Positions 1 through 11,917 of a stretch of DNA of 64,000 nucleotides are shown one piece after another. The stretch's first letter is position 1. Each line of letters opens with the position of its first letter. A program made the position numbers and the translations under genes. A model generated the notes under the pieces. It saw nothing but the letters and a program-made list of their open reading frames with translations, was not told the DNA's origin and did not search any database. Source of the DNA: Sulfuritalea sp. (GTDB lineage: Bacteria > Pseudomonadota > Gammaproteobacteria > Burkholderiales > Rhodocyclaceae). The stretch covers positions 1-64,000 of the forward strand of contig JAUXUK010000091.1 of assembly GCA_030680805.1 (NCBI GenBank), given 5' to 3'.

Positions 1-2124
1 CGCTCGGAAGCCGACTGGCTGATCGGCATCAACGGCACGCGCGCCATGACGGCCTTCAATTCGATGGAAGGCGGCTTCTACAAGACACCCGTCGGGCGCG
101 TGCAGACGCCGACGCTGGCGATCATGGTCGAACGCGAAAGCCGCATTCGCGCCTTCGTCTCCCGCGACTACTGGGAAGTCGAAGGCGAATTCCAGTGCGT
201 CGCCGGCACCTATCGCGGTCGCTGGTTCGACGAGAAATTCAAAAAAGCTGACGATGAACACGCCCGCGCCGAGCGCGTCTGGGACAAGGCCAAGGCCGAC
301 GCCCTGCGCAAGAAATGCCTGGGTCAGCACGGCACGGTGGAAGAGGAAAGCAAGCCCAAGACCGAAGCCTGCCCGATGCTCTACGACCTTACCTCGCTGC
401 AGCGCGAGGCCAACGGCCGCTTCGGCTTCAGTGCCAAGAACACGCTGGGCATCGCCCAGGCGCTCTACGAAAAGCACAAGGCACTGACCTACCCGCGGAC
501 CGACAGCCGCCACCTGCCCGAGGACTACATCGGCACGGTCAAGGAAACCCTTGCGTCGATGGCCGGCACCGCCTACGCCACCTTCGCCGGCGCCATCATC
601 AAGAATGGCTGGGTGCATCCGAACAAGCGCATTTTCAACAATGCCAAGGTATCGGACCACTTCGCCATCATCCCCACCGGTGCCGCGCCGAAGAACCTTT
701 CCGAGCCGGAACAGAAGATCTACGACCTCGTCACCAAGCGCTTCCTCGGCATCTTCTACCCCGCCGCCGAGTACAACATCACCACTCGCATCACCCGCAT
801 CGAGAAGGAAGCCTTCAAGACCGAAGGCAAGGTGCTGGTAACGCCGGGCTGGCTGGCCGTGTATGGCAAGGAGGCCGTCAGCGAGGACGAAGAGAATCCC
901 AACCTGCCGCCGCTGGAAAAAAACGAGCGCATCTGGGCCAAGGACGTCGAGGTCAAGGCCAAGGCGACCCAGCCGCCGCCGCGCTTCTCGGAAGCCACGC
1001 TGCTGACCGCCATGGAAGGCGCCGGCAAGCTGATCGAGGACGAAGAACTGCGCGAAGCCATGTCCGAACGCGGACTGGGCACCCCGGCGACGCGCGCCGC
1101 CACCATCGAGGGCCTGCTGGCCGAGGAATACCTGCATCGCAACGGCCGCGAACTGCAGCCGACGGCCAAGGCCTTCTCACTCTTGTTTGCGCTGGAGCAA
1201 CTCAAGGTCGACGAAATCCGCTCGCCCGAACTCACCGGCGAATGGGAATACAAGCTCAGAGAAATGGAACATGGCCGTCTTGGCCGCGACGAGTTCATGA
1301 ACCATGTCGTGGACAAGACGCGGGAAATGGTCGAGCGGATCAAGACCGGTGAATTTGCCGATCCCGATTTCGGCACGCTGAACACCCCCTGCCCGCGCTG
1401 CGGCGCCAAGATCCACGAAGGCTACAAGCACTTCACCTGCGAAAAGTGCGACTACAAGCTGTGGAAAGTGGTCGCCAGCCGCCAGTGGGAAACCGCGGAA
1501 ATCGACGAGTTGCTGACCAAGCGCCAGATCGGTCCGCTACAGGGCTTTCGCAGCAAAATGGGACGCCCCTTCGCAGCCATGATCAAGCTCAAGGACGACC
1601 ACATGCCGGAGTTCGACTTCGGCCAGTCGGACGCCGATGCCGATGCGGAAGAAGTGGATTTCTCGACTCAGGAAACGCTCGGTGCCTGCCCGAAATGCGG
1701 CGCCCGCGTTTTCGAGCACGGCATGGCCTATGTCTGCGAAAAAGCCGTGGGCGCGGCCAAAACCTGCGATTTCCGCTCCGGCAAGATAATCCTGCAACAG
1801 GAAGTCGCGCGCGGCGACATGCAGAAGCTGCTGGCTACCGGCAAGACCGACCTGCTCAAGGGCTTCATCTCGAACAAGACGCGGCGCAAGTTTTCCGCCT
1901 ATCTGGTGCGTGATCCGAAGACCGGCAAGGTCGGCTTCGAGTTCGAGCCCAGGGCGCCGAAGGCGGGGGCCAAAGCCGCGCCAAAAGTCGGCGCTGGCGA
2001 TACGGCGGCCAAGCCCGCTGTGAAGAAGGCGGCAATAAAGAAGCCCGCCGCAAAAATACCAACGGCCAAGAAAGCGGCCGCAAAGCCCGCAGCGAAGAAG
2101 CCGGCGGCCAAGAAGGTCGGATGA
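1..2124 (+). CDS. topB: DNA topoisomerase III (type IA), 5'-truncated
   Basis: Type IA topoisomerase that relaxes and decatenates DNA through a 5'-phosphotyrosine link. The reading frame is open from base 1, so the gene begins upstream of the window and the Toprim part is missing. Visible motifs are [11 protein letters not shown] near position 96 and the active-site block LTYPRTDSR, with the catalytic Tyr codon at 490-492. Two C-terminal Cys4-type zinc ribbons follow (CPRCG...CEKC near 1390-1450 and CPKCG...C near 1690-1770). The last 50 or so residues are a Lys/Ala/Pro-rich basic tail, common in betaproteobacterial TopB and likely to bind DNA. The tail contains an in-frame copy of a dispersed repeat (VGAGDTA, 1983-2007). 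TopB rather than TopA is chosen from the active-site motifs. The stop overlaps the next start (ATGA). Confidence 0.93.
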   Translation, partial: RSEADWLIGINGTRAMTAFNSMEGGFYKTPVGRVQTPTLAIMVERESRIRAFVSRDYWEVEGEFQCVAGTYRGRWFDEKFKKADDEHARAERVWDKAKADALRKKCLGQHGTVEEESKPKTEACPMLYDLTSLQREANGRFGFSAKNTLGIAQALYEKHKALTYPRTDSRHLPEDYIGTVKETLASMAGTAYATFAGAIIKNGWVHPNKRIFNNAKVSDHFAIIPTGAAPKNLSEPEQKIYDLVTKRFLGIFYPAAEYNITTRITRIEKEAFKTEGKVLVTPGWLAVYGKEAVSEDEENPNLPPLEKNERIWAKDVEVKAKATQPPPRFSEATLLTAMEGAGKLIEDEELREAMSERGLGTPATRAATIEGLLAEEYLHRNGRELQPTAKAFSLLFALEQLKVDEIRSPELTGEWEYKLREMEHGRLGRDEFMNHVVDKTREMVERIKTGEFADPDFGTLNTPCPRCGAKIHEGYKHFTCEKCDYKLWKVVASRQWETAEIDELLTKRQIGPLQGFRSKMGRPFAAMIKLKDDHMPEFDFGQSDADADAEEVDFSTQETLGACPKCGARVFEHGMAYVCEKAVGAAKTCDFRSGKIILQQEVARGDMQKLLATGKTDLLKGFISNKTRRKFSAYLVRDPKTGKVGFEFEPRAPKAGAKAAPKVGAGDTAAKPAVKKAAIKKPAAKIPTAKKAAAKPAAKKPAAKKVG
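1983..2007 (+). repeat. Dispersed VGAGDTA repeat, copy in topB
   Basis: Copy of the repeat with core GTCGGCGCTGGCGACACGG preceded by a run of A; here one base differs (GAT for GAC). It is in frame and encodes K-VGAGDTA in the basic C-terminal tail of TopB. The same DNA word recurs in unrelated genes and gaps in this window. Confidence 0.8.
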
Positions 2125-2711
2125 CGAACGCGGCGCAGCTCACCCGCGCCGTTCTCGACTTCTGGTTCCTGTCGCCGGACCACCCCGGGCACGGCGCCTA
2201 CCGCCCCGAGTGGTTCCGCAAGGATGAGGCGTTCGACGCCATTATCCGAGAGCGATTCGGTGCGGATGTCGAAGCGGCATTGAACCATGCTCCCGGAACC
2301 GGTTCGGACGAAACGCTGCTGGCGCGCATCCTGCTGCTTGACCAGTTCACCCGCAACATTTTCCGCGATACGCCGCGCGCCTTTGCCGGCGACGCGCAGG
2401 CCCTGTCGGTCGCCACGACGCTGGTCGCGACAGGCTGCGACAAGAACCTGTCGCCCTTCCAGCGCTGGTTTGCCTACCTGCCCTTCGAACACAGCGAGTC
2501 GCTGCTGGAACAGGAGCGCGCAGTCGCGCTCTTCGCCGGATTGCGCCGCGAGATGCAGAATCAGGCTTTCGATAGCGCTTACGACTACGCACTGCGTCAT
2601 CGCGAAGTGGTTGCCCGCTTCGGACGCTTCCCCCATCGCAATGCCATTCTTGGCCGTGAATCAACGGCGGAAGAAACCGGATTCCTCGGGCAACCCGGCT
2701 CGTCGTTCTGA
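2121..2711 (+). CDS. DUF924 family protein
   Basis: A 196-residue protein of the DUF924 family, whose members are small all-helical TPR-like cytosolic proteins of unknown biochemical role. Family-like segments are the N-terminal [13 protein letters not shown], the central [18 protein letters not shown], the block [11 protein letters not shown] and the C-terminal [18 protein letters not shown]. Length is normal for the family. The start overlaps the topB stop (ATGA), so the two are probably translated together. No catalytic motif is visible and I assign no function. Confidence 0.85.
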   Translation: MTNAAQLTRAVLDFWFLSPDHPGHGAYRPEWFRKDEAFDAIIRERFGADVEAALNHAPGTGSDETLLARILLLDQFTRNIFRDTPRAFAGDAQALSVATTLVATGCDKNLSPFQRWFAYLPFEHSESLLEQERAVALFAGLRREMQNQAFDSAYDYALRHREVVARFGRFPHRNAILGRESTAEETGFLGQPGSSF

Positions 2712-2795
2712 CGTCGCGCGCCGGCACGGCGTGCCCTGAATTTGGCAAGCTTTCCGCAAATGCGGCAGGGGCCATTAAAATACGTTTTGGACCGA

Positions 2796-2816
2796 ATCGC
2801 CGAATCAATCGGCGAT
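2796..2816 (+). other. Hairpin in the icd leader
   Basis: Inverted repeat ATCGCCGA / TCGGCGAT with a 5-base loop, 45 bases before the icd start. It lies in the likely 5' untranslated region, downstream of an AT-rich stretch (2774-2782) that may hold the -10 element. No T run follows, so it is not an obvious terminator. Any regulatory role is unproven. Confidence 0.4.
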
Positions 2817-2860
2817 GCGTTGGATAAACCAGTCTACAGACCAATAACGAGGGGACAGCA

Positions 2861-5098
<2,238 letters not shown>

Positions 5099-5111
5099 GC
5101 GGATCACACGG

Positions 5112-5137
5112 CGGATCTGCGCACTCGCGCAGATCCG
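5112..5137. terminator. Strong stem-loop between icd and rhlE
   Basis: Perfect 11-bp stem CGGATCTGCGC / GCGCAGATCCG with the 4-base loop ACTC. It lies 14 bases past the icd stop and 30 bases past the rhlE stop on the other strand. There is no clear T run on either side, so it is best read as a bidirectional termination or 3'-end protecting hairpin. Confidence 0.6.
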
Positions 5138-5166
5138 TTCCGGCACGCCGGGAGAACACCCCGCTT

Positions 5167-6492
5167 TCAGCGATGGCGCTGTCCGCTGTGATGGCTGGCC
5201 GGCTTGGCGGCGCCCCCGCCACCACCTCCCGATCGGGCCGGGCGCGGAGCGCCGCTGCGGTTTCCCGCGCCGCTGCGGGTGCGTGCCTGGGCCGGCTTCT
5301 GCGCCGGCGGACGACCGGCAGAGGGCCGCGGTGTGGAATGATTGTGCTGCGGTTCGAAGCCAGGCACGATCGAGGTTTCGATCTCGCGCTTGAGCAGGCG
5401 TTCGATGTCGCGCAACTGGATGCGCTCGTCGCTGCTGACCAGGCTCAGCGCTTCGCCGCTGGCACCGGCGCGGCCGGTGCGACCGATGCGGTGGATGTAG
5501 TCCTCGGGCACATTGGGCAACTCAAAATTCACCACGCGCGGCAGCGAATCGATGTCGAGGCCGCGCGCGGCGATGTCGGTCGCCACCAGCGCCGCCAGCT
5601 TGCCGGCCTTGAAATCAGCCAGCGCGCGGGTGCGGGCGTTCTGCGACTTGTTGCCGTGCAGGGCCGCGGTGCGCACGCCGGATTGCTCCAGCTTCCTGGC
5701 CAGCGCGTCGGAGCCGTGCTTGGTGCGGCAGAACACCAGCACCTGGTGCCAGCCGTGGGCGGCGAAGAGGTGCAACAGCAGGTCGCGCTTCTTGTCCTGG
5801 TCGACCTTGATCACCGTGTGCGTGACGAGTTCGGCCGGCGCGTTGCGGCGCGCGACTTCGACCATGGCCGGGTCCTTGAGGACGGCGTGGGCCAGTTCGC
5901 GCACTTCGGCGGCGAAAGTGGCGGAGAACATCAGGTTCTGCCGGACTTTCGGCAACTTCTCGATGATGCGGCGGATGTCGCGGATGAAGCCCATGTCGAA
6001 CATGCGGTCGGCTTCGTCGAGGACGAGGGTCTGCACTTTCGACAGATCGACGGTGCGCTGGCCGAGGTGGTCGAGCAGGCGCCCGGGGGTGGCGACGAGG
6101 ATGTCGATGCCGCGGCGCATGGTCTGGATCTGCGGGTTGATGCCGACGCCGCCGAACACGGCGAGGCTGCGCAGCCCCGTGTGGGCGCCGTAGACGCGCA
6201 CGCTTTCCAGCACCTGGGCGGCAAGTTCGCGCGTGGGCACCAGCACCAGCACGCGCGGCGCGGTGTGGGTGACCTTTTGCAGCGGACTGGTCAGTGGGTT
6301 GGTCAGGCGCTGCAGGATCGGCAGCACGAAGGCCGCGGTCTTGCCGGTGCCGGTCTGGGCCAGGGCTTCGAGATCGCGGCCGGCGAGGATGTGGGGGATG
6401 GCCTGTTGCTGCACAGGGGTGGGCGTGGTGTAGCCCTGCTCGCCAATGGCGCGCAGGAGCTCGGCCGAAAGGCCGAGGTCGGTGAACTGCAT
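5167..6492 (-). CDS. rhlE: DEAD-box ATP-dependent RNA helicase, RhlE type
   Basis: Cytosolic RNA-unwinding ATPase linked to ribosome assembly and RNA turnover. Helicase motifs occur in order: Q motif around [11 protein letters not shown], motif [10 protein letters not shown], Ia [21 protein letters not shown], and [13 protein letters not shown] basic, Gly/Pro/Arg-rich C-terminal tail ends in a poly-Gly and His/Arg stretch, typical of RhlE RNA-binding tails. I chose the ATG at 6492, giving 441 residues starting MQFTDLGLS, because AGAGG lies 8 bases upstream and the Q motif begins immediately. The frame stays open further upstream without homology. Confidence 0.93.
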   Translation of the reverse strand: MQFTDLGLSAELLRAIGEQGYTTPTPVQQQAIPHILAGRDLEALAQTGTGKTAAFVLPILQRLTNPLTSPLQKVTHTAPRVLVLVPTRELAAQVLESVRVYGAHTGLRSLAVFGGVGINPQIQTMRRGIDILVATPGRLLDHLGQRTVDLSKVQTLVLDEADRMFDMGFIRDIRRIIEKLPKVRQNLMFSATFAAEVRELAHAVLKDPAMVEVARRNAPAELVTHTVIKVDQDKKRDLLLHLFAAHGWHQVLVFCRTKHGSDALARKLEQSGVRTAALHGNKSQNARTRALADFKAGKLAALVATDIAARGLDIDSLPRVVNFELPNVPEDYIHRIGRTGRAGASGEALSLVSSDERIQLRDIERLLKREIETSIVPGFEPQHNHSTPRPSAGRPPAQKPAQARTRSGAGNRSGAPRPARSGGGGGGAAKPASHHSGQRHR

Positions 6493-6698
6493 GTTGATTA
6501 CCTCTGAAGCCGACCCCCGCAATGTTGCAGGCCAATCTGGGCGGAAACTTCCATGGGGTGTAACCGTCGCGGGGACTGAGACAAGCTCTGTGTCGCCCTT
6601 CAGGCACGACCGGCAGACTGGGGCGCGGTCGTTGAGGAGGTGAAGCGGGGCGGACTGTACCACAGCGCGCCGGCAATCCCCCGAATTTCTTTCGCCGT

Positions 6699-6727
6699 TG
6701 CCTGCCCGCGAAGCGGAATTCCAGGCA
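6699..6727. repeat. REP-like hairpin, copy 1
   Basis: A 29-bp element with outer stem TGCCTG / CAGGCA and inner stem CCGC-GAA-GCGG, between the ubiT stop and rhlE. Two more copies (22755-22783 and 37862-37890) have the same 29-bp layout with paired changes in the outer stem. A partial VGAGDTA-repeat core (6739-6753) lies 11 bases away and runs into the ubiT stop codon. The rest of the 6493-6750 gap is the rhlE leader, with nothing else recognised. Confidence 0.75.
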
Positions 6728-6750
6728 TGCAAAGCGAGCCAGCGCCGACT

Positions 6751-7224
6751 TTACTGCTTGAGGAATGTCGGCCGCAGCCCCTGCCAGGACAAACGCGGCC
6801 ATTCCAGCGCATCGAGCATGTTCTTGACCCGCAGGCCGAGCTCGGTGTCGCCCTCGATCGACAGGTTGCGATTGAAGAACAGCGTATCCGGGTCCTCCTG
6901 CCGGCTGACCATCTGCAGAAAAGCCGACAGGCGCGCCGTGAAGTGCAGGTCGGGCTCTCCGACGGAAACAAAGACCGGCCGGAACGCACCGCCGCTGTAG
7001 GTGAAGTTCACCACCATGCCGGTATCGAGCACCGTCACGCGGAAACAGCGGCCTTCAAGTTCCTGCAAGGTTTCGTCCGGCAGCACGCCCAGTTTGCGCG
7101 CGGCATTCAGAGCCAGCGCCAGGTTCACCGAGTGGGGCCATTGCGGCAGCCGCGCGCCCAGCCGCGCCATCAGCGGCGGCAGGGTAAAGGCGGGAATCGT
7201 CGGCAAGCTCAAACTGTTTTTCAT
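6751..7224 (-). CDS. ubiT: UbiT, SCP2-domain accessory factor of O2-independent ubiquinone synthesis
   Basis: A 157-residue SCP2-type lipid-binding protein, thought to hold ubiquinone intermediates for the anaerobic hydroxylases UbiU and UbiV. Its central part (VVNFTYSGGAFRPVF, LHFTARLSAFLQMVSRQEDP, DTLFFNRNLSIEGDTELGL) is the SCP2 fold with the family's NRxLxIEGDTELG motif. It is called UbiT (YhbT in E. coli) because it lies 11 bases downstream of ubiV and follows ubiU on the same strand, the conserved UbiUVT grouping. The ATG at 7224 starts MKNSLSLPTIPAF. The stop codon abuts a partial dispersed-repeat core. Confidence 0.88.
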   Translation of the reverse strand: MKNSLSLPTIPAFTLPPLMARLGARLPQWPHSVNLALALNAARKLGVLPDETLQELEGRCFRVTVLDTGMVVNFTYSGGAFRPVFVSVGEPDLHFTARLSAFLQMVSRQEDPDTLFFNRNLSIEGDTELGLRVKNMLDALEWPRLSWQGLRPTFLKQ

Positions 7225-7235
7225 CGCACTACCTG

Positions 7236-8117
7236 TCAGGCGGCGACCTGCGCCGTACCCGCGCGGCCGAACCAGAAACCATTGACCAGGCCGACCGGCG
7301 CCCATTCCTCTTTGTCCGTCGCGGGTTCGCCGCGGCGCGCCCGGTCGAAGGCTTCGACAATGTCGAAAGTATGCGCCGGTTGCGGGCTGATGCGCACCGC
7401 GTCGATGCCCTGTGTGAGCAACTCCGGCATCTGCGCCAGCAGACTCTCGGTTTGCGCCGACATGGTCTGGATGCCGTTCAGGGTCAGAAAGTGCTGCCCT
7501 TCGCGGGTATTCACCAGCATGCCTTCCGGGTAGTCGAGGCACTTGAACTGGCAATCGTCCTTGTTCAGGCCATAGTGGCGCGCGGTGAAGCAGCGTGCCG
7601 AAAATGCCAGCGGCAGCTTGCCGAAGGCGAAGACTTCGGTTTCCATGCCGGCCGGGCGCGTCCGGTGCAGGGACTCGATCACGCTGCCGGACACCTCCAG
7701 CGGCGGCAGCCAGCGCTTTGCCCCTTGCGCCGCGAAGAAGGCCAGCGTCTGCTCGTTGTAGATGTTGAGATGCGGGCCGGCGACGAAGCCCAGGCCCTGG
7801 TCGCAGGCCACCTTGACCGCGCCGAGGTCGTTGGCCTCGATCATGCCGCCGGCATCGGCGATGAGGCGGCGCAGGGCCTTCAGGTCGCTTTCGGATTCGA
7901 GCAGGGCCTGCGCCGTGAGCACGACTTCCTTGCCGGCCTCGCGCAGATCCTTCGCCAGCCCGATCCAGTCGGCCGTGCGCAATTGCTGGCGGCGCGAACA
8001 GACGGCTTCGCCGATGTAAATCCGGTCGATCGCCGGATGCTGCGCGGCCTGGGCGTAGAACTCCATGACCTCGGCTTTCGGCCAGTAAAACAGCAACGGT
8101 CCCAGCGTGATTTGCAT
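7236..8117 (-). CDS. ubiV: UbiV, U32-family O2-independent ubiquinone hydroxylase subunit
   Basis: Fe-S protein that with UbiU hydroxylates the ubiquinone ring without O2. The 293-residue length matches E. coli UbiV (YhbV). The four expected cluster cysteines are visible: Cys40 in IGEAVCSRR, and three in the span [20 protein letters not shown]. The family motif [14 protein letters not shown] is present. I chose the ATG at 8117 ([10 protein letters not shown]), which gives the family length. The gene lies 11 bases before ubiT. A 165-base gap to ubiU contains a large palindromic repeat, although the pair is normally adjacent. Confidence 0.92.
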   Translation of the reverse strand: MQITLGPLLFYWPKAEVMEFYAQAAQHPAIDRIYIGEAVCSRRQQLRTADWIGLAKDLREAGKEVVLTAQALLESESDLKALRRLIADAGGMIEANDLGAVKVACDQGLGFVAGPHLNIYNEQTLAFFAAQGAKRWLPPLEVSGSVIESLHRTRPAGMETEVFAFGKLPLAFSARCFTARHYGLNKDDCQFKCLDYPEGMLVNTREGQHFLTLNGIQTMSAQTESLLAQMPELLTQGIDAVRISPQPAHTFDIVEAFDRARRGEPATDKEEWAPVGLVNGFWFGRAGTAQVAA

Positions 8118-8155
8118 TGAGCTCACGCCTCCGGCGCCCAAAAGGAAAAAGCTTG

Positions 8156-8262
8156 ACCGCAGAGGCGCGGAGACGCGGAGGAAGCGCAGAGAAAAACAAA
8201 GGCGGCATGGAAAAACGACTTTCTCTGCTTCGCCTTTCTCTGCGCCTCTGCGCCTCTGCGGT
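8156..8262. repeat. GCAGAGGCG-type palindromic repeat, copy 1
   Basis: A roughly 107-bp element whose ends are exact inverted complements (ACCGCAGAGGCG ... CGCCTCTGCGGT). The arms are built from CGCAGAG / GCGGAG heptad-like words. It sits in the ubiU-ubiV intergenic region, 38 bases before the ubiV start. A second copy is at 35619-35724 in front of metK. No coding function is supported. Confidence 0.85.
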
Positions 8263-8282
8263 GAGAATTGCTTTTCATGCCG

Positions 8283-9290
8283 TTAGCGCCACGGCCGGTT
8301 GTAGGCACCAAGCGTGATCTGCGAGCCTTCCGAGACCTTGCCCAGTTCCGCCGCCCAGGCCGGCTTGACGCTGAATCTGTCCGGCGCGGCGAAGGCGGCG
8401 TCGAGCGCCTGGCGCAGGTTGCGGGTCACCTGCGCGACATAGGTCGGGCTGCGCTGGCGGCCTTCGACCTTGATCGCGGCAACGCCGATCCTGATGATCT
8501 CCGGCAGCATTTCCAGCACGTTGAGGCTGGCCGGTTCTTCCATCGCGTAGTAGGTTTCGCCGGCGACTTCGAAGCGGCCCTTGCAGATGGTCGGGTAGCC
8601 GGCGTTCTCGTTGTTGCCGTAGCGGTCGATGAGAATGCCGTTCAAGCGCACGTCCATTTCGTTGGGCTTCTTTTCCCACTGCACGAACTTGGCCGGCGAA
8701 CAGGCGCCGACCGTGTTGGGCGACTCGCCCGTGGCGTAGGACGACAGCCAGCAGCGGCCCTCGTTCATCACGCAGAGACTGCCGAAGCCGAACACTTCGA
8801 TCTCGACCTCGGTGTTGCGGATCACGTTTTCGACCTGCGCCAGCGTCAGCACGCGCGGCAGCACCGCACGCTGGATGCCGAATTTCTCGCGGCAGAAATT
8901 GACGGCTTCGTAACTGGTGGCCGAAGCCTGCACGGAGAGGTGGCGGCGCATGTCCGGGTAGGTCTGCGCAGCGTAGTCGAGCACGCCCGGATCGGCGATG
9001 ATGACGGCGTCGATACCCAGCTTGGCAGCGGTATCGACCGAGCGCGTCCAGTCGGCAAAGCGCCCGACCTGGGCGTAGGTGTTGATCGCGGCCAGCACCT
9101 TGCGCCCACGCTGATGGGCGTAACGGATGCCTTCGGCGAGGCTCTTGTCGTCGAAGTTCAGCCCGGCGAAGTTGCGCGCGTTGGTGTCGTTGCGAAAGCC
9201 GAGGTAAACGTCGTCGGCGCCGTTATCGACGGCCGCCTTGAGCGCCGCGAGGCTGCCGGCCGGACACACGAGTTGAGGTTTTGCTACCAC
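8283..9290 (-). CDS. ubiU: UbiU, U32-family O2-independent ubiquinone hydroxylase subunit
   Basis: Partner of UbiV in anaerobic ring hydroxylation of ubiquinone precursors. The 335-residue length matches E. coli UbiU (YhbU). It shows the U32 peptidase-like signature EVFGFGSLCVMNEGRCWLS and the four expected Fe-S ligands: Cys in SLCVMNEGRC (two), GACSP and TICKGRF. The N-terminus PQLVCPAGSLAALKAAVDNG is characteristic. The start is GTG at 9290, preceded by a G-rich stretch (GGGGG) 8 bases upstream. It is the first gene of ubiU-ubiV-ubiT and follows an FNR-like promoter, agreeing with the published Fnr control of ubiUV in E. coli. Confidence 0.93.
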   Translation of the reverse strand: MVAKPQLVCPAGSLAALKAAVDNGADDVYLGFRNDTNARNFAGLNFDDKSLAEGIRYAHQRGRKVLAAINTYAQVGRFADWTRSVDTAAKLGIDAVIIADPGVLDYAAQTYPDMRRHLSVQASATSYEAVNFCREKFGIQRAVLPRVLTLAQVENVIRNTEVEIEVFGFGSLCVMNEGRCWLSSYATGESPNTVGACSPAKFVQWEKKPNEMDVRLNGILIDRYGNNENAGYPTICKGRFEVAGETYYAMEEPASLNVLEMLPEIIRIGVAAIKVEGRQRSPTYVAQVTRNLRQALDAAFAAPDRFSVKPAWAAELGKVSEGSQITLGAYNRPWR

Positions 9291-9317
9291 ACACTGCCCC
9301 CATTAAAACAGACGGGC

Positions 9318-9359
9318 AGTGTAGTGGAGCCTCCGGCGGAATCAGTTGATCCGCGTCAA
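9318..9359 (-). promoter_or_regulatory. FNR-type promoter of ubiUVT
   Basis: TTGAT-CCGC-GTCAA at 9346-9359 matches the FNR/Anr consensus TTGAT-N4-ATCAA with one mismatch. On the minus strand a -10-like TACACT lies at 9318-9323. With the box centre at -41.5 the transcript would start near 9311 and the hexamer would fall at -7 to -12, the class II activator geometry. The ubiU start is about 20 bases further on. Confidence 0.72.
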
Positions 9360-9377
9360 TAAGAGCCTATCTCGGCC

Positions 9378-9956
9378 TTAGGCCAAATCTGACGCCAGCG
9401 AAGCGCGCGTCGCCTCTCCGGTGGTCACCACGCTCTGATAATGCGGATGGTCGACACCTACCGAAATGGCGACGCCGGCCTTGGCGGCAGCGGCGGCTGA
9501 TGCCGAAAGCTCGAAGCGCAGGAAATGCACGGCCGAGGTCTTTTCCGCGTTCTCGCGCTCCAGATCCTCGTCGGCGATGGCGAACACCGGGTCGAAACCA
9601 TCGACGCGGACCCAGACACGGTCCTCGACGCCTTTCAGCTTGGCCAGCATCTCGCGCCGCTGTGCTTCATCCGCATACTCGATCTGCATCGTGACCTTGA
9701 AGTTGCTGCCGGTCGGCACCAGCGGTATATAGGACTCGAGCTCGTGGCGAATGCCGTCTTCCTCGAAGATCTTTTCGACGCGCAGCATTTCCTGGATCTG
9801 GTAGCGGATCAGGAGTTCGTTCTCGAATATCAGCAGGATGTTTTCGCCGAGCTTGACGCGGCGCAGCTTCTTTTGCGCCATGACTTCTTCGCGCATGGCG
9901 GAACGGGCCCTGGCATAGGCTTCGAGGGTCATCAGGGAATCACGGGTGATGGTCAT
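9378..9956 (-). CDS. DUF3501 family protein
   Basis: A 192-residue protein of the DUF3501 family, function unknown. Recognisable segments are the N-terminal ITRDSLMTLEAYARAR, the block VKLGENILLIFENELLIRYQ and the acidic segment IRHELESYIPLVP. No Cys clusters, signal peptide or membrane segments are seen. The ATG at 9956 removes an N-terminal extension that would read through a dispersed repeat. Members commonly sit beside an Fe-S CCG-domain protein and rubrerythrin, and that is the arrangement here (125-base gap holding a repeat). A role in oxidative stress with these neighbours is inference. Confidence 0.87.
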   Translation of the reverse strand: MTITRDSLMTLEAYARARSAMREEVMAQKKLRRVKLGENILLIFENELLIRYQIQEMLRVEKIFEEDGIRHELESYIPLVPTGSNFKVTMQIEYADEAQRREMLAKLKGVEDRVWVRVDGFDPVFAIADEDLERENAEKTSAVHFLRFELSASAAAAAKAGVAISVGVDHPHYQSVVTTGEATRASLASDLA

Positions 9957-9991
9957 TGTCTGGTCCACTTTCGAAAATGCCTTTAACAAGC

Positions 9992-10058
9992 CGTCACACC
10001 GGCGAAAGCCGGTGTCCAGCATTCCTGTTCTGGATTCCGGCGTTCGCCGGAATGACGG
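9992..10058. repeat. dRS3-like paired inverted repeat, copy A
   Basis: Two 20-bp palindromes, ACACCGGCGAAAGCCGGTGT at 9996-10015 and ATTCCGGCGTTCGCCGGAAT at 10034-10053, bounded by CGTCA and TGACG. Related pairs are at 41907-41981 and 62195-62271. They resemble the neisserial dRS3 / NEMIS class of small repeats. This copy lies between the Fe-S gene and the DUF3501 gene. Confidence 0.85.
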
Positions 10059-10081
10059 TTCGACAATTGAGCCGCACCTGC

Positions 10082-11416
10082 CTAGTCCAGCCCGTAGGCG
10101 ATGCGCAACAGCGTGAGTGGATGTTGCTTTTCCTTGCGGCCGGCGGCACCCGCCTCGTTCATGCCCTGCAGGATGTGGCGGCCGGCGATGGCGCAGTCGG
10201 AACTGACGTAGTCGGGTTCGTCCTTGGCCATGGCCTTGAAAACCGGCTTGCCGATTTTCATCGACAGCGCGTAGTACTCCTCCTTGACGCCCCAGGTGCC
10301 GTCATGGCCGGCGCAACGCTCGACGGTGTTCACCGTGGCGCCGGTCATCTTGAGCATTTCTTCGGTCTTCTTGCCGACGTTCTGCACGCGCGAGTGGCAG
10401 GGGATGTGGTACGAGACGCGGCCCAAGGCCACCTTGAAGTCGGTCTTGAGCAGGCCGTCCTTGTTGCGCAGGACGAAGTATTCGAAGGGGTCGAACATTG
10501 CCTCGGACACTTCCTTGCAGCGCGCATCTTCGGGGAACAGCAGCGGAATCTCGCTCTTGAACATCAGGGTGCACGACGGCACCGGCGTCACGATGGCATA
10601 GCCGGCCTGCGCCAGATCGTGCATCAGCGGAATGTTGCGTTCCTTGTACTTCTCCACCGTTTGCAGGTCGCCCAGTTCCAGCTTGGGCATGCCGCAGCAG
10701 GTTTCACCCTGCACGATGCGGTAGGGAACCTCGTTGTGGTCGAGCAGCTTCAACAGGTCGTGGCCAAGGCCGGGTTCGTTGTAATTGACGTAGCAGGTCG
10801 AGAACACGGCGACCTTGCCCGGCGACTTGGCGCCGTCACGCACTGGATGATTGTGGCTGGCGGTCGCATTCGCGCGGAAGTTGGCGCTGTCGAAATCCGG
10901 CAGTTCGCGTTCTTTCTGCACCCCGAGCACTTTTTGCAGCACAGCGCGTGCGGGGCCGTTCTTGGTGGCGGCATTGACGAAATGCACCACCACCGGTATC
11001 GACGACAGGGTGCCGACGAGTTCGGTCGAGGTCAGCAGTTTGTCGCGGAATTTCATCTTGCCGGTCTTGTACTGGATCGCCTTGGCGCGCAGCATGGTGT
11101 GCGGGAAATCCAGGTTCCACTCGTGCGGCGGCACGTAGGGGCATTTGGTCATGTAACAGACGTCGCACAAATAGCACTGGTCGACGACTTTCCAGAATTT
11201 TTCCTTGGGCACGCCGGCGGTCTCAAGATCGCCGGCCTCATCGATGTAATCGAAGAGCAGCGGGAAGGCATTGCACAGCGACACGCAGCGGCGGCAGCCG
11301 TGGCAGATGTCGAAAATGCGTTCGAGTTCCTTCTCGCAGGAGGCTTCGTTGTAGAAGTCGGGATTCTTCCAGTCGATCGGATGACGGGTCGGTGCCTGGA
11401 GATTGCCTTCGCGCAT
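10082..11416 (-). CDS. Fe-S oxidoreductase with CCG domains (GlpC/HdrB-like)
   Basis: A 444-residue soluble protein with two N-terminal 4Fe-4S motifs ([11 protein letters not shown] and [13 protein letters not shown]). The C-terminal half carries cysteine-rich CCG-type motifs ([22 protein letters not shown]) as in GlpC and heterodisulfide reductase B. No flavin domain is present, so it is an electron-transfer partner rather than a full glycolate or glycerol-3-phosphate dehydrogenase. I chose the ATG at 11416 (MREGNLQAP). A TTG further upstream would run into the repeat at 11439. It lies between rubrerythrin and the DUF3501 gene, a recurrent grouping. A function in peroxide reduction is inferred from context. 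Confidence 0.85.
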   Translation of the reverse strand: MREGNLQAPTRHPIDWKNPDFYNEASCEKELERIFDICHGCRRCVSLCNAFPLLFDYIDEAGDLETAGVPKEKFWKVVDQCYLCDVCYMTKCPYVPPHEWNLDFPHTMLRAKAIQYKTGKMKFRDKLLTSTELVGTLSSIPVVVHFVNAATKNGPARAVLQKVLGVQKERELPDFDSANFRANATASHNHPVRDGAKSPGKVAVFSTCYVNYNEPGLGHDLLKLLDHNEVPYRIVQGETCCGMPKLELGDLQTVEKYKERNIPLMHDLAQAGYAIVTPVPSCTLMFKSEIPLLFPEDARCKEVSEAMFDPFEYFVLRNKDGLLKTDFKVALGRVSYHIPCHSRVQNVGKKTEEMLKMTGATVNTVERCAGHDGTWGVKEEYYALSMKIGKPVFKAMAKDEPDYVSSDCAIAGRHILQGMNEAGAAGRKEKQHPLTLLRIAYGLD

Positions 11417-11438
11417 GGGGTGTCCGTTCCTGCTTTTC

Positions 11439-11463
11439 AAAAAGTCGGCGCTGGCGACACGGC
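11439..11463 (+). repeat. Dispersed VGAGDTA repeat, intergenic copy
   Basis: Full match to the repeat core, preceded by a run of A, in the 81-base gap between rubrerythrin and the Fe-S gene. It lies 23 bases upstream of the Fe-S gene start and is not translated from that ATG. It shows that the element also exists outside coding sequence. Confidence 0.8.
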
Positions 11464-11497
11464 GATCAATGAGGCACGCCGTGCCGCCCGTCGGTCA

Positions 11498-11917
11498 TCA
11501 GCCGTTCAGGCTGTCCAGCGTGCGCTGGAACTTGTTGGCGTGGGAGCGCTCGGCCTTGCCCAGCGTCTCGAACCAGTCGGCGATTTCGTCGAAGCCTTCG
11601 TCGCGCGCGGTCTTGGCCATGCCCGGGTACATGTCGGTGTACTCGTGCGTCTCGCCGGCAATCGAAGCCTTCAGGTTGTCGGCGGTCGCGCCGATCGGCA
11701 GCCCGGTGGCGGGATCGCCGCAGGCTTCGAGGTACTCGAGGTGGCCGTGGGCGTGGCCGGTTTCACCTTCGGCGGTGGAGCGGAACACGGCGGAAACGTC
11801 GTTGAAGCCTTCGATGTCGGCCTTGTTTGCGAAATACAGATAGCGGCGGTTGGCCTGCGATTCGCCGGCAAACGCGGCTTTCAGGTTGCCTTCAGTCTTG
11901 GATCCCTTGAGTTGCAT
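11498..11917 (-). CDS. Rubrerythrin-family diiron protein
   Basis: A 139-residue ferritin-like four-helix protein of the rubrerythrin family, which reduces peroxides with a diiron centre. Segments [37 protein letters not shown] and [24 protein letters not shown] carry the Glu and ExxH ligands. The C-terminal rubredoxin domain of classical rubrerythrin is absent; the chain ends soon after [18 protein letters not shown] chose the ATG at 11917 because GAGGAG is placed 8 bases upstream. It is the first gene of a leftward group with the Fe-S and DUF3501 genes, and oxyR lies immediately upstream on the same strand. Confidence 0.92.
   Translation of the reverse strand: MQLKGSKTEGNLKAAFAGESQANRRYLYFANKADIEGFNDVSAVFRSTAEGETGHAHGHLEYLEACGDPATGLPIGATADNLKASIAGETHEYTDMYPGMAKTARDEGFDEIADWFETLGKAERSHANKFQRTLDSLNG

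Noticed and set aside
8156-8262. CRISPR-like array from repeated GCAGAGGCG words
   Set aside because: The repeated words are short, form an inverted rather than direct arrangement, and have no regular spacers or cas genes.
11498-11917. Rubrerythrin as a truncated pseudogene
   Set aside because: The missing rubredoxin domain is a recognised short form of the family, and the ferritin-like domain and start signals are intact.
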